64,000 nucleotides of DNA from Nansenia antarctica (taxonomy: Eukaryota; Chordata; Actinopteri; Argentiniformes; Microstomatidae), in the NCBI GenBank assembly GCA_963989245.1, contig OZ022351.1:15590434-15654433 (forward strand), read 5' to 3'. Positions 46,401-60,758 of the stretch are shown here, piece by piece. Both the position numbers and the translations under genes were made by a program. Below the pieces are notes generated by a model. That model had not been told where the DNA came from, did no database searches, and saw only the letters and a program-made list of their open reading frames with translations. Every line of letters begins with the position of its first letter. Position 1 is the stretch's first letter.

Positions 46401-49400
46401 TTAAACACACCTATGTGCACATCAAAGCTCTAAACTGATTAAACACACCTATGTGCACATCAAAGCTCTAAACTGATTAAACACACCTATGTGCACATCA
46501 AAGCTCTAAACTGATTAAATACACCTATGTGCACATCAAAGCTCTAAACTGATTAAACACACATATGTGCACATCAAAAGCAGGACTAAGTTCAGCCTAC
46601 AATTCAGCAGAACTAAGTTCAGCCTACAATTCAGCAGAACAAAGTTCAGCCTACAATTGTGACAGCTAGGTAAAAAAAACTATTTTGGTGACACTGTATT
46701 AGAAATTGCTCTCATATTTGTATAGTTGTAACTTGTAATTAACATAGTAATAATGTTGTATAAACATTTAGTTTTATAGTAATCATGTAATCACATGGTA
46801 CATGAAGATTAACAGTTTGTCTTATCACAGAAGTAGAATAAGAACTGTTAAAAATGAAAGGCTGTGCAATAACACAAACTGCACAAATCCAATACTTTGC
46901 AATTACAACTAATAATAATGCCGTACGTACCAAAATGTTAATACAATGTTACAGTATTACTAAGTAATTGCAGTTACTACAAATGTATGGGCGAATCAAT
47001 GTAATAGTAATACATTGTAATATATTTAAACCCCTAAATTGTCTCCCTGACTTCAAAAAAGCCTTTAAGTCAATCTTGAGATTTTTAGAACACATATAAG
47101 GAAAAGGGTCACGATCACAAACACAGACACTGCTCAAACACCACAGAAGCAACCACAAAGAGCCTTAGCTACAAAGAGCCTTAGCTACAAAGAGCCTTAG
47201 CTACAAGGAGCCTTAGCTACAAAGAGCCTTAGCTACAAGGAGCCTTAGCTACAAAGAGCCTTAGCTACAAAGAGCCTTAGCTACAAAGACAGAGGCGGCA
47301 CCTTTACAGCTACCGTGCTAGCGAGGCACAAGAGAGAGAGAATGGGCCCCGTGAGAAGGGGGGGTACCTTGACGTTGGACTTTATCATCTGGAATTCGTT
47401 GCATCTGCGTCTCAACAGGGTCGTCCCACAGGGGTGTTATGGGAAAGACGTCTCCAGAAGGAGGGAACTGCATTTCTGGGAAAGTCTCCCTCTCTATGAC
47501 AGAGGGGTCAATGATGCTGCTCTCGTCCTCCGAGATGGCAGCTTCCAACTCCTGCTCTTTGTCTTTCTCAGCCTGAGCCAATCTCTCCACCAACTTTGCC
47601 GCCTCATCACTAATCTCCTCAGAAAAGGCAATGGACTTTCTGCGCGGCTCACTTTTCGCTTTGGCAGGTGTTGAAGTGTGAGATGGCTGACCAAGCTTGC
47701 CTCTTACTGGCAGTCTGGACTGGAAGACCTTAGACTTGGTGGAGGATTCAATGCTTGTGGGACGACCCTGGTCCTTTCTAGCAGATGGTTTGGTGGGCTC
47801 TCCCTCACAGAAGCTCTTGGCTTTGGAAGACCTGGTCTTGGTTTTGTAGTCCACCGAGGGACCTGCATCTGTCTCAGACTTTCTCCTTGAGTCCTTTTTC
47901 ACCGGTACCCTTAGTTTTTTTTTGTCCTCAGTATGTTTAACTGATGCGTCAGGCTTGAGCGTGCTGGCCTTGATGGGTATTCTTGATTTGGACTCAGAGG
48001 GGGTGTCTTTTTTAAGAGTTGTTGTTGAGGGGGACGCAAGGGATGGAGAGGGGATTGCAGTTTTACCACGACTTTGTGAGCCAGCCTTAGCTGGGGCTTT
48101 CGCTGGGGTCTTTTTTACTCGCTCACGACTGGAATTTTTTTCTGTGGTTTTAGTGAGCTCTATGACCGAGTGTTGCTCCTCTGGAGAGGAGTCAGAAGAC
48201 TCTTGGTCCTGTTCAGAATACACAGATCGAGTGACAGTTGTGACTGCAGTCTGTACATTAGTTATCATGGGGTCATGAGAATTGGGGTCTAGCTCAATAG
48301 TACTCTCTTCTAGATTTGTATCTGCTTTGATTTCTACAACTTCCTGAGATGTTGGACTTTTGTCTTTCTTGGTGGGTTTAGGTGATGCAGAAATCCCCAT
48401 TCTAGGAATTTTTGACTTTGAGGGATCTGATTTGGAGGCTGCTGCAGCCCCACCAACTGTCTGATTGTCCTCTGTTGAAGACTGACACAGGGAATCTGTA
48501 GTATCTTTTGATAGCTTCTCATCTTCCTCAGCTGTTATTTCCAGGGTCAGATTTAGGCCGACTTCGGTTTCTGCTGTAGCTCCTCTTCCTTCTGGCTCTT
48601 CTCTGAACTCCTCTGCGAGTGCCTCCTCTAAAGGCTGCTCACCGATTTGGAAAAAGGCAAACCCCTCATCCTCATAGCTCCTTTTGGTCATGTCTATAGC
48701 ACCACTTCGGGTCATCTCAAAGAGCTTCCCCTCTTGGAAGAGGAAAGGGTTGGGCTCGCTGGTCGGCGTGCTCTCCTCAGTGGGGGATCTACCCGGGGTG
48801 GTGTCTGGGGTCGCCCCCTGGGACTGCCGGTCGACAATTAGGCTAAGGATCTTCTGCTCTTCCTCTTTGACACGGGCCGCAAAAGCATCGTCATCCTCAC
48901 GCATGGCACTCCAGGGGTCTGCCTCTGCTCTCGCAGTTACACCCTTAGACTCAGTTCTGGGCGCTTCCTCCTCGCCATCTTCCTCAGTGTCGTCATAGAT
49001 ACAGATCTCTGGATTGGATGTTTCCCTTGCTTGTCCAGTTGTAATAGGGCCAGTTATGGCTTCCTCTGCAGTATGTCTCCTGCTATCTCCTTTCACTTCA
49101 TCTGTTATATTGCTCTCTGCCTGGCAGGGAGATTTGATTGCACCAGTCTGTACACTGACTACGTCTGCCTCTCTCCCTCCCCCATCATCCTCCTTGTCTC
49201 CCCTTGATTTTCTCAAGCTCTCCTCCTTCTGCTCATCGGTTATGTTTGCAGCCACGTCAGAACTAGAGGATGTGGAAACCGTTTTAGCTACACTGCCTTT
49301 ATCAACAGTTTTAGATTGCTGCACTATATGTGCCTGTTCAGTGTTTACTTCTGACTTTGATACATGCTGTTCTGAGACAGAGTGAGGTCCCTCCGCTGCT

Positions 49401-52400
49401 GCACTGGCCGTTGATGCTGCGCTCTTGGTCCCTGTGTGGTGGGTTCCATCATGCACACCTGCTGGAAAAGGAGAGGGAGGTTGTACTTTAATAAGGGGTT
49501 CAACAGAAACATCTAACTCTGAGGACTCTTGGGGCATAGTGTGCCCGCTTTGACCCTGTGACAGTCTCTCATTTGAGGCTTCTAGTTCAACAGGTTTGAA
49601 GCTATCATCCCCTGCCGAGGCACTGATATCTTTTCTAGACTTCTTTTTGCTCCTGGCGTCCTGTTCCATTTCGTCAAATGTTTTTATTTTGGCTGCCATT
49701 TTAAACATTTCCTCCTCAGGGGTGAATTTCCTTTGGGCTTCGCCAGTCTCTGACTCGTCGTCTTCCTCTAAGTCTTCGGGGATGACAGCAGGGTTCGACA
49801 ACACAGACAAGAACATCTGGGGGTCAGGGGTTTTGGGGTTTACCTCATAACTTACCTCTTCAGAACTAGGGGTATCGGGGGAGAGGGGACTCTTACCGGA
49901 ACTCTCCATCTGGGACGTCTGCTCGAAACTGTCATCGTCGGCACTAGCCTCCTGGTCCCTGAGCAGTCTACTACGCAAAGCATCTGGTGGGAAGTCTGGG
50001 GCTTTGGAGGGTTCTGGATGGCTAGAGGACCCACTGGGCTGTTCTAGAGCGGGAGGAAAGGCTGCTTGGGGTTTCTGCTCTACAGGGCTGCTCTCTAAGG
50101 AGTCACAACACGGGGATTCCTTATCTGGGCTGGGTTCGATGGAGTCTGGAGTCCTATGAGAGGAGTTGTCTTCCATGAGGGGACTATCCTCTAGAGAGTC
50201 TCTGTGGCTAATAGTTAAAGAGTCATCAGCTAAACTGAGGGTGTCTGAATCTTGCTGCTTTAAAGGCAGCTCTAAGCTTCCATGACGTGGAGGTGTCCGA
50301 GAAGCAAGGGTCCCAGCTAATGCTGATGCTAGCTGACCATCGGGGCTCTCCTCATCACTTAGAAAGCTCTCTAAAGTCTCTGAGATTCTCTTTGTAAGCT
50401 TTCTAGGTTGAGATGGCTTAGACCCGCCCTTCATAACAGACGTGGACTCACTTGTGCTGTGGTCATCTGCAGCTTCGCTGGAAGACACAGGGAGTGTCAT
50501 TTCTGTAGTTGGCTGGTCATCAGTGGTCCCCACACCAGAATCTCCAGACTTATCTTTGCTTTTCTTTTCACCTTTGACTCTTATGGCGGCTGTTGCAGTC
50601 TGGTCAGTGTTTTTGGGAGACAGAGGGAGACTTTCAGGGCTAGTTCCTGGTGTTTCTGCCAAACCCTCATGTTTATAGCTGTCCTCAGAGCTCACGTGAG
50701 GGGTGCCATCACCTAGACTGGCAGTGGGGGAGTCTGCCACACCCTCATGCTTTAAACTATCAGAACTATCACCATTCTCAGGAGTCAGGTCCTCAGGCTC
50801 TGCCTTTATATGAGCACCAAAGTCCTTAGAGTGTTTTCTGTGAGGGCTAATTTGATTGTCTCTCTCTCTTTGGGACCCGGAGTCCAGTGATACTTCCCGT
50901 TCATGACTAGTAGACATGGCTTTGATGGTGGATTTGATTGGCTGTGATTCAGTTGTTTGCTCGATTGCTGTTGAGGTGGTGGTTTTGACCTCAAAAAGCC
51001 CAGATTTTTTCTTTGACGGGTCCTGCCCTGTTTGGAATGCCATCATCAACTCCTTTACTGACATGGTCTCCTCCAGCTTCTCAGACTCTGATTTGGTTGA
51101 CTTCGGTGGTCCCTGTTTTGTTTGAAAGGTTTCTTTGTCCTTTTGAGAGGGCTTGCTCTCCACAGCCACTTTTGAAGATTCAGAGCTAGATGGCTTTCGG
51201 CCCTTTTGAGAGGGCTTGCTCTCCACAGCCACTTTTGAAGATTCAGAGCTAGATGGCTTTTGGCCCTTTTGAGAGGGCTTGCTCTCCACAGCCACTTTTG
51301 AAGATTCAGAGCTAGCTGGCTTTCGGCCCTTTTGCTCTGCCTCCACTTTCTGTTGAAGGGCTTTAACTTTGTCCTTTATGGATCCAATGGGAGTTTCCTC
51401 AACCACCGGAGATACAGGTGATACTGGGGCAGGGGTTAGGGGCGCACTTAGGAGTGTATCCTCCGCCTCTCCCTGGTCCTTTCCTTTCCGCCTGGCTGGC
51501 TTTTTGACGTCACTAGCGGAGGTTTTGGTGGCCTGACCTTTTGTTGGTGTGACTCTTTTTGTGCCTTTACGCATGACAACTTCAATACATCTCTCTTGGA
51601 CCACTTCCTTCTGGTCTTTAGCACTGGGGCCCTCAGGGACATCCAGGAGGTATTCCTTCAGTTCACCACTCAGGTGTGTCACCATGCCAGACATATCCTT
51701 AATGGCCTTTGGCCTGGGAGCTCCTCTGTTTACTCTGACTTCTCGCAACACAGGTTCTTGGGTTTCTACGGCAGCCATTTGTTTAGCTTCCTCTATCTCA
51801 CAGTCTGAGAGGAGGACCCACTCGTCATCCTTTCGAGCTGCTCTCGCTGCCGCCTCTGCCACCTCACCCTCATATGTTCCAGTCCTCAGTATCTCCCCGA
51901 CTTTCTCTAGATCCTCTTTGACCTTCTCCATGATTTCAAATGGCTCTCCCGGCACCTCCTCGGCCCCTTTTTCTAGACTGCCCCCTTCTATGGAATCTGA
52001 CTTGTCAGCTCCGTCTGTGGTCAGGATAGCCGTCATTTTGATGAGGTCTTGTTTCATCTCTGACACGTCGGAGAGTAGGTCTGGGCTCGCCAGAGCCGAG
52101 GATTCTCTAATCAACTGTGTTTTCAGGACCGACGTCTGATTTTCTTCATCTTCCATTTGGAAGGAGGACAATTAATGGGTAAAAGAATAACAAATTTAAA
52201 TGAAAGGGGAGAGACATGGGAGAATGTGGTCAGGACAGGAACTGTACAAACTGTCAAGGATAAGAGGGGTAGCAGGGCCAGAGGGGTAACTACAGAAGGG
52301 TATCAACATGATGGGAATTGGATCCATGGGTCTCTTTGAGGCAAATACTGCAGCAAAGCAAAGGTCAACTAAATAATAACGATGGGAAGGAGATGAGCAG

Positions 52401-55400
52401 GAAATAACTTGCTTATACACATAGTCAGCACACCCACGCTCACAACATAAAAGCAATAACAAACGTAAAATAACAAAAACAAACAATGAGAAACCAGACA
52501 CTCTCAAATCAACAAAGGACAAGGAAACAGACACAAACAGAGAAGGAGCAACAAACATCTCAAGATTGTTAAAGATGTAAGACTCATGTCTATAGAGAGA
52601 AAGAGAACAATTGTTGAAAATGTTGAGTAAACTGTCAGACTATGGTTTGTTATGCCTTTGGATGACAACAGAACAAACCATTTACTTTCCCTACTGCTAT
52701 GGAAACGATAGGGCTCCAACTGAAAAATAACTTAAGGAAAAAAATTGAAATAATAATAATAATAATTCTAAGGGTAAACATAATGTTTGATGGGGAACCT
52801 AATATGGTCTTTAAGTAGACTGTATTGTTTCCTCCTAACTTTAGGGTAACTGAGTAAACGTTATAAAACATAACTGAAGATACACATTTCAAATCAACAG
52901 TGCATCAATTTAGAGTCAAGTAGTGTATGAAAGGAATAATACAAAAATAACTGTCATACCGGACAAACAAACACGCACATTCCCACTCAGTATATGTAAG
53001 CCAAGTTATTTCCATGCAAAGCAAAGGGGATTATTGACATGCAGCCTCTAGTGAAATGTGAGGGGAGCAGATGTTCTGTAATTGACATGAACTGAGATGT
53101 ACAACTACTGTAGAAAGCCTGCATTGACCTTTATCAAGAGTAGTTCATTCATTTGGGTAGTAGTTCGTTCATTTGGGTATTCACATTGTATTCATCTAAA
53201 ATGATTGAGCATCTATACAGCAGGGGAGGCGTATGTCAAATTAAATACAAAATATACATGAATTAGCCTGTCTACAGTATCCATATGTTTTAATGTATGT
53301 CTGTTTTGAAGGTATACATGTTTTTTCATACATGTATGGACTATGGATGTTGTATTTGGCAAAAGATTTTCAATAAAGTCAAATTATGTTAGGCCATTAC
53401 CATGACCGTTATCATTAAAACTCCCAGGAGGCAAAGGTAAAATAGCACAAACTACATACTAGCAGGGTAGGAAGAGGGAGAAGGAGGGGGATCTAAATGG
53501 GGAACAATGACACTCAGGCTACAACTATATTGTCACAAAAACATCCAAGGGTATACATGGGATGTGTATCATGTTCATACTTGGGGTAGTATCTCTGTTT
53601 GAACTCTTTCTCTCTATATATCCAAAATTCGAAGTAAAAAGAACAGTTGAGGCAGAAAGTAACAGAAGTTAACAGAAGACAATGTGTGATGAAACAAAGG
53701 TGATGAGGTTATGCCTACAAAAGAGGGCATAACTATGTCTTGGTGAGGTGACGTTTAGTTTAGTTTTGGTGACAAAGACAAACTTAAAGTGCTTTGAAGA
53801 AGAAGCGTGTGGCTCTACAGCTTAGCTAACAAGGGTGAAGCAGCTGGATGTTAACACATTAACTATCATCATCATTCTTTAACTCTTTTGACAACAGTTA
53901 ACAAGCATAGAATCATATCAATAATGGTTTTAAATAGCAGTTAAAATGCAGATATTGTCAATGCAATGCCATTGTTTTATTAACTGGCATATTATGCACT
54001 AATATAGGTTAAAAGATTAACAGCAATCATTTATCTAATAATTTTAGTGTTGTTTAGTGGTCAGAAATGTTAATAAAAAATAATAAATGTCTTACATTTC
54101 TCAAGCGTCCTGTTGGTCTGGAGGGGGGAACATAAATCATACTCACTATTAATACTATATATTAATCCTATTAATAATATTTGATTCACTTTGCATGCAA
54201 TAATGTAGACATCTGATATCTTTAGTATCTTTAACCAGTAGTATCTTAACTTTAAGTATCTTAAAGTTAAACTACACTTCACAAGACCGATACCTAAATA
54301 TACACAACACATGGCAAAGAGGTCATCCTTCTTAACACCTGAAAAAAAACAAAGCTTAATGGAGGAAGACATATAGTACATAACAGTTCCGTGGCCTGTA
54401 TAACACGGTACCACACGGTAGTAGTACGGCACAGAACGTGGAAGCGAAGACACTAATGTGTTAATGGGGGAGGGGGGGGGGGGCAGAGGCACAATGTTAC
54501 CTCTTCCTCTGGCTCTTGGTCTGAATCTGATTCCTTTGGGGAGCAAGAAGCAGCAAGGAGCAGGGAGAGAGAGAGACAGAAACAGACAGACAGAGAAAGA
54601 TAGAGGAGGGAGAAAAAAAGAGAGCAGGCAAAGCAAGGTTATCATAGCGACAGAGAAGGCCAATCAGTGATTTGATTTTTCCATGGGGGAGGGGGGGGTG
54701 TCAACTTGAAAGATCCCTCTGGAGGGAGATGAGGATGCATGCTACAGTAAAAGATAGGAACCAAACACTTGCAGTGAGTTGTTGTGTCAAAACTTAAAGA
54801 TGTGGAACATTCATATTAGAATAGACAGGGGAAATGTGTGAATACCAGGTACAAAAGAATAGCTTTTAATCACTAAATGACCCGATATACTGTGTCTTTT
54901 TTTAATTATTTTTTTTTACAGATTTTGCATATTAGTATGCAAGCAACACACTGTTACCAGGAAGTCTTTAGCAGACTGTACCTGTGCAAACTTTAACCTT
55001 TATACCATAGCATACACACATGATTATAATTATTTATAATAATATTATTTAGTTATAAGTATCAGCTGCTGTGACAATAACATACTTACACATGCTTATA
55101 CTGTACCTGTTGGGAGGACATGCTAAGGTGTGCGTGTGCTCCGCTAGAGAAGGGCTTCTGTTCTTACCTTCGAGTATGACGGTAGTGTGATGTTGAGGTT
55201 GCATATGGCGTTGTGGGCCAGGCTTCTGTAAGACCGCGGCTCCTTCATAAAGGACAGGCGACCACACGCCTCCTGAGTGTTGTCTCGGATCTGGGACATC
55301 ATCAAGCACACATCAGGAAACCAACCAACTGTACGATCAACCTACTATACAATCAACCAACTGTATGATGAACCAACTGTACAATCAACCAACTGTCCAA

Positions 55401-58400
55401 TCAACCAACTGTACAATTAACCAACTTGTATTCAATAAAAAAAAAAAAAAAGTGAAATGTAACAAACATTCACTGTAAATGATATGATATTATGACGATG
55501 AATCAACCTGTTCATAAAAAGAACAATGAATGAATCGAATGTATGTAATGAATGAATGGAAGAGAGTTAGTGAGGTAGAGGCATGCTCACTTTGATGAAC
55601 AGTGCCAGTCTGTTCTCTTTGAAAGCGAAGAAGCTGAAGAGATGATGCTGGCCACTCTTGGTGAGAGGGACAATGTTGCCAAAGCAGTCTGCATAGATGG
55701 GCTTCCCCTCTAGTACCTGTGGACAAACACAACCAGGACGTTAACAGGAGCCGAGGACTAAACAGACAAAACAAAAACTTTACATCAGAAAACACCGTCA
55801 GAAACATACAGTATGTCCGGGGCCCAATCCCTCCCTCATTCTGATCTCCTCCCTTTTCACCCCCTTCCGTGCCTCCTTCCCCTATTCACCCACCTCCACG
55901 TCTCGGCTGCGGGCCACTTCCATGAAGTTCTCCTGCTGCTCCAGGGTCTTGTCCATCTTGTCGTCCGTCATGCAGAAGCAGCGCAGGCGCGCCTCGATGG
56001 GGTCGTGGGTCTTGGCGAAGATGACAAACTTGGCCATGTAAGGGACGCAGATGATTTCCCTGTACACCTGAGTGGAGAAGTTGACCGACTCCTGGGTCTG
56101 CCGACAGTCTATCAGCCAGAACCTAGAAGAGAGCAGGGGGGGGGGGGGGGGGCAGAACGCTCATTCATCATAGAGTAAAGTAAAGTATCATGTTGAAAGT
56201 ATCAACCTTCCTTTCCTCAGTAAGACTCTGGAAAGAGTAGCTGCCGGCCAACTCCATCAGCACATGTCCAACCATGAGCTCTAAGAGCCCCTCCAATCTG
56301 GCTTCAGACTACACCTCAGCACGGAGACCGCCCTCATCAAGATCATCTACGATCTCCTCATTGCTGCTGACTCTGGCCGCATCAGCATCCCTATCCTCTT
56401 GGACCTCTCTGCAGCTTTAGACACTGTCTCCCACACCATCCTCCTCAACCGCCTATCCAACCTCCTAGGTGTCACCAGCACAGCCCCCTCCGGGTTCCAA
56501 TCCTACCTCTCCAACAGGGAACGTGGTTTGTTACCATCTGTGAAAGCTGTGGCAGGACATCACCCCCACCCTCATCCACCTCCACTGGCTTCCGGACAAG
56601 TCCCGCATCTCCTACAAAATCCTCCTCCGTGTCCCTCCATGCCCGTGCCCCCCCAGTACTTATCCGACCTTCTCCGCCCACATGCCCCTACCCCGAAACC
56701 TGCATTCACTCTGTGCATTACCTGGCTGACACGTTGGTTGTAAAGGACACACAGTCATTGATGAACGTCAGGGGGGTGGTCCCCGTGATGTCTTCCCATT
56801 GGGCTGGTGTCGTCCCACCTTAACACGGAGCACAAACACACGTTGTCGCTACTGTACTGTACATCAGCCAGAAGAATTACCAGGAAAATGAGGTGTCTGT
56901 GTGTGTGTGAGTGTGAGTGTGAGTGTGAGTGTGAGTGTGAGTGTGAGTGTGAGTGTGAGTGTGAGTGTGAGTGTGTGTCTGTGTCTGTGTCTGTGTGTGT
57001 GAGAGTATCTCCAGCTCTCTGACCAGTGATACTGCAGAGCAGGCGCAGCGTGGGCGTGTCTCCTCCGAAGCCGTTGACCACGGGGTCCGTGTTGCTCTTG
57101 GGGACAGGGATCGTCATGGTGATGGGCTTATGGAACTTCCTCCGGCGGGGCTCCAGGGTGACGATGGGACTGAAGGTGGCCTTGCCGCCCAGGTTCTTCC
57201 TCACCACGTCTACGTTCATTGGCTGAGCCTGACACAGATAGAGAGTGTTACTATACGTTCATTGGCTGAGCCTGACACAGACAGAGAGTGTTACTATACA
57301 TTCATTGGCTGAGCCTGACACAGACAGAGAGTGTTACTATACGTTCATTGGCTGAGCCTGACACAGACAGAGAGTGAGGGATGGTGGGAGGTGGGAGTAG
57401 GTGGGAGGAGTGTTAGTCTTGCATCCACATTACAGCTACTTGTGGCCTGGGGTGGTCCAGTGGTCTAGCACCACCGTCTACAGTGCACACATAATGTGAC
57501 ATGGTCTGGTCAATTGGTCCGCAAGTCGGAATCCGATTTAATGTCCAGACTTTTTGCTGAAAATCAATGACTTTTTGCTGACTTTTTGCTGAAAATCAAT
57601 GACACATTGCTAGTCAACTAACACAGCTTGTTTTGTGAGCCAGCTAACAATGTAATGTAGTGTTATAGTTAACTAGGTAGCAGTGGGGATTACTCACCGA
57701 ATCCATTGCATTGCAGTATTTTGGCTTGACTAGTGAGTTTGTGTTGTGATTTTCAACAACTTTGAAATGTATTTCTGTGTTTCAAAATACAAGTCTGAAC
57801 ATTTTGATTGGTTGCCCAAATGACCAGACCGTGTCACATATGCCCATGATGGTATGGTTTCCAATCTGGCCCATGACCTGCTTCTCCTTACTTTCCTGCC
57901 TGTCTTCACTATCTCTACTATGTCTTCACTATACCTTTACAAAAAAAACATTACAGCTACTTAGGATCTCCTGATGAGATGACAAAACATGGACTGTGTT
58001 TCTCATGATACTTGATCAAAAAAACAAGAGGGAGTTCTGGCCTCTAGCGTCTTGGCCTCTAGCTCAGATCCACGTTATTAAAGATGGCGGGATTCCTCAT
58101 GATGGATCCACACTGACCTGCAGGCCCACTCTGATCCTCTTGGTGAGCGCTCCCTCTGGGAACACGGCCTGGACAGTGGGGACCACCGTGCTGCTCAGGA
58201 TACCCCCCTCCGGACCGATCAGGTTGTTGTCCTGCTTGACGCGAGACACCACAGCAAAGTACTGCGGGAAGTCCCTGGTGATGATGCGACAGATACGCTT
58301 CTTCTCCAGCTCCTCCGGTGGGTCCAGTTCTGGGAAGAAAGGAAGGAAGAAAGATGGACCAGATTATGAAACCGGTTCAAATGTGACAGCAGCTGGTGAA

Positions 58401-58832
58401 ACCAGGAACAAGTCGGCAGCCGATCAAAGGTTCAGACTTAGTCTGCTAACAATGTACATGGTGTTATAGTTAACTAGGTAGCATTGGGGATTACTCACAG
58501 AATCCGAATTGCATTGCAATGTTTTGGCTTGACTAGCGAATGCGTCACCCTCCTCCATGCCCTCACCCTCCTCCATGCCCTCCCCCTCCTCCATGCCCTC
58601 CCCCTCCTCACCCTCCTCCTCCATGCCCTCACCCTCCTCACCCTCCTCCATGCCGTTGAGTATCTGGTTGAGCTCCTCCTCTGTGTGTTCACAGTGGTGC
58701 TCCTTCCAGCTCTCCCCCGACTCGCTCCTCAGGATCACCAGCTCTCTCTCGTTCCCACGCAGCGCAGCGAAGTGAGGGATCTCCACGATCACAGGCCTGG
58801 GACCAGGGACAGGTGACCAGGGTCAGGGGGTC

Positions 58833-58877
<45 letters not shown>

Positions 58878-58946
58878 CATCCATATTTTTAACAACACCC
58901 AATACACCTCAGGTGGTGGGGGGGGGGCAGGCCTAATATTGAACCG

Positions 58947-58999
<53 letters not shown>

Positions 59000-60505
59000 T
59001 GAGAAAGAGAGAGTGTGTGTTTGAGTGTGTGTGTGACAGAGAGAGAGTGTGTGTGTGAGTGTGTGTGTGTGTGTGTTTGTGAGAAAGAGAGAGTGTGTGT
59101 TTGAGTGTGTGTGTGACAGAGAGAGAGTGTGTGTGTGAGTGTGTGTGTGTGTGTGTGCGTGCGTGCGTGTATGTATGTGTGTGTGCGTGCGTGTGTGTGT
59201 GTGGGTTTAGCTCTTCAACGTAACGCAATCTTTACCACCTTTAACCACCTGATGTGCATAACAAACATAACAATGACCTACAACACATGTCTAGGGGAGA
59301 GTCATGCTAAACTGAGGGACATCCACCAAACGAACCAACACAACCAAACTATGAGGTGAACCGAACAGCACTAAACCTAGCAAGCCAACCACAGGGGTCA
59401 AAGGTCAACAGAGGGAGAGAATAAACAAACAGAAACATGCTACTACCACAAGAACGTCAAGCGAGGCGCGAGGCGCAAGACACAAACACACGCACAGTAG
59501 CCAAACAGTACACAGACACACACGCACGCAGACACACACAACGAACACAAGGACACACAGACAATAATATATCACGCAAAGGGGTCGTAAAAAAAGGGAG
59601 GAATATGGGAGTATGCGTCATCCATGGATTGTTTCATATGTGTTTGTCGTCCCCTACCCGAGGAATTTGGTCCCTGGCGGGCCGAGCTGGAGGATGCGGC
59701 TAACCAAGCTCTCCCCCTCGTTAAGAGGAGGCGGGGCCGTGGGGAGGTGCAGTTTACTGTGTGACCGTCCGTTAGCAGCAGTGGGGGGAAAGAGAGCACA
59801 CACAATGTTTGTCTGGGGGGGGGGGGGGGGGGGGTCGGGTGGATGGAAGACGTTAAGAAGCCCTGGTGACAGGTAGGGAAGGCTCTCGTCACACGTCACA
59901 GCCTTCTGTCTAAGAAGGAGGTTGCTTCAGTACATAGGCTACACCGGGGGACAAAGACGAGGCGTTCCGATTCAGAAGTTGTTCATAACGAAATGTCACC
60001 ACTAGAGGGTGGTGGTGGTGTAACGGTGGCAGAGACACTCCCTTTTGTTTCGCGATCGATCTACTATCTACATATCAAATCAATCATGGAGCGATTATGT
60101 TTTTCTTGTTCTTGTGGAGATGTTCTCTTACAGGAACACTGTTGTTTCCCTAAGGGGTGAGTTAGATGTTAGAAAGGCAGCCAGGGGGGCAGCTGTTAAA
60201 AAGGAAACAAAGCGTAGTGAAGAGAGGACAGGTCGCTGACGCTGGGGAGAAGCCAGAGCAGCGGACAGGTTTAGTAAGGCAGAGGAGGCAGGGGGGGGGG
60301 GGGGAAATGAATCTGAAAAGGAGAGGGGGCGGCCATTTTCTCTGCTAACCATTCATACGCCCATTCATCCTCCATCCCTCTCGTTCTCTCTCTCTCTCTC
60401 TCTCACTCTCTCTTTCCTCTGTATACTGACACCCCTCTCTTTCTCTCTCTCTCTCTCACTCTCTCTCCATTACTCTCACTCTTATGCCTCTGTATACCGA
60501 CACCC

Positions 60506-60560
<55 letters not shown>

Positions 60561-60600
60561 TCTCCATTACTCTCACTCTTATGCCTCTGTATACCGACAC

Positions 60601-60645
<45 letters not shown>

Positions 60646-60679
60646 ACGCTCACTCTTATGCCTCTGTATACCGACACCC

Positions 60680-60758
<79 letters not shown>

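Larger units (their letters stand above)
46040..47367. other. ank2: ank2 intron with three minisatellites
   Basis: Contains a 38-bp repeat, a short 26-27-bp triplet repeat near 46,580-46,658 (TTCAGCCTACAATTCAGCAG) and a 16-bp repeat; otherwise AT-rich sequence. Confidence 0.8.

Noticed and set aside
58424..58560. Extension of the ZU5 exon through DAFASQAKTLQC to a GTGAGT donor
   Set aside because: That end is phase 0 and does not fit the next exon, and the sequence belongs to a MITE also present near 57.7 kb.
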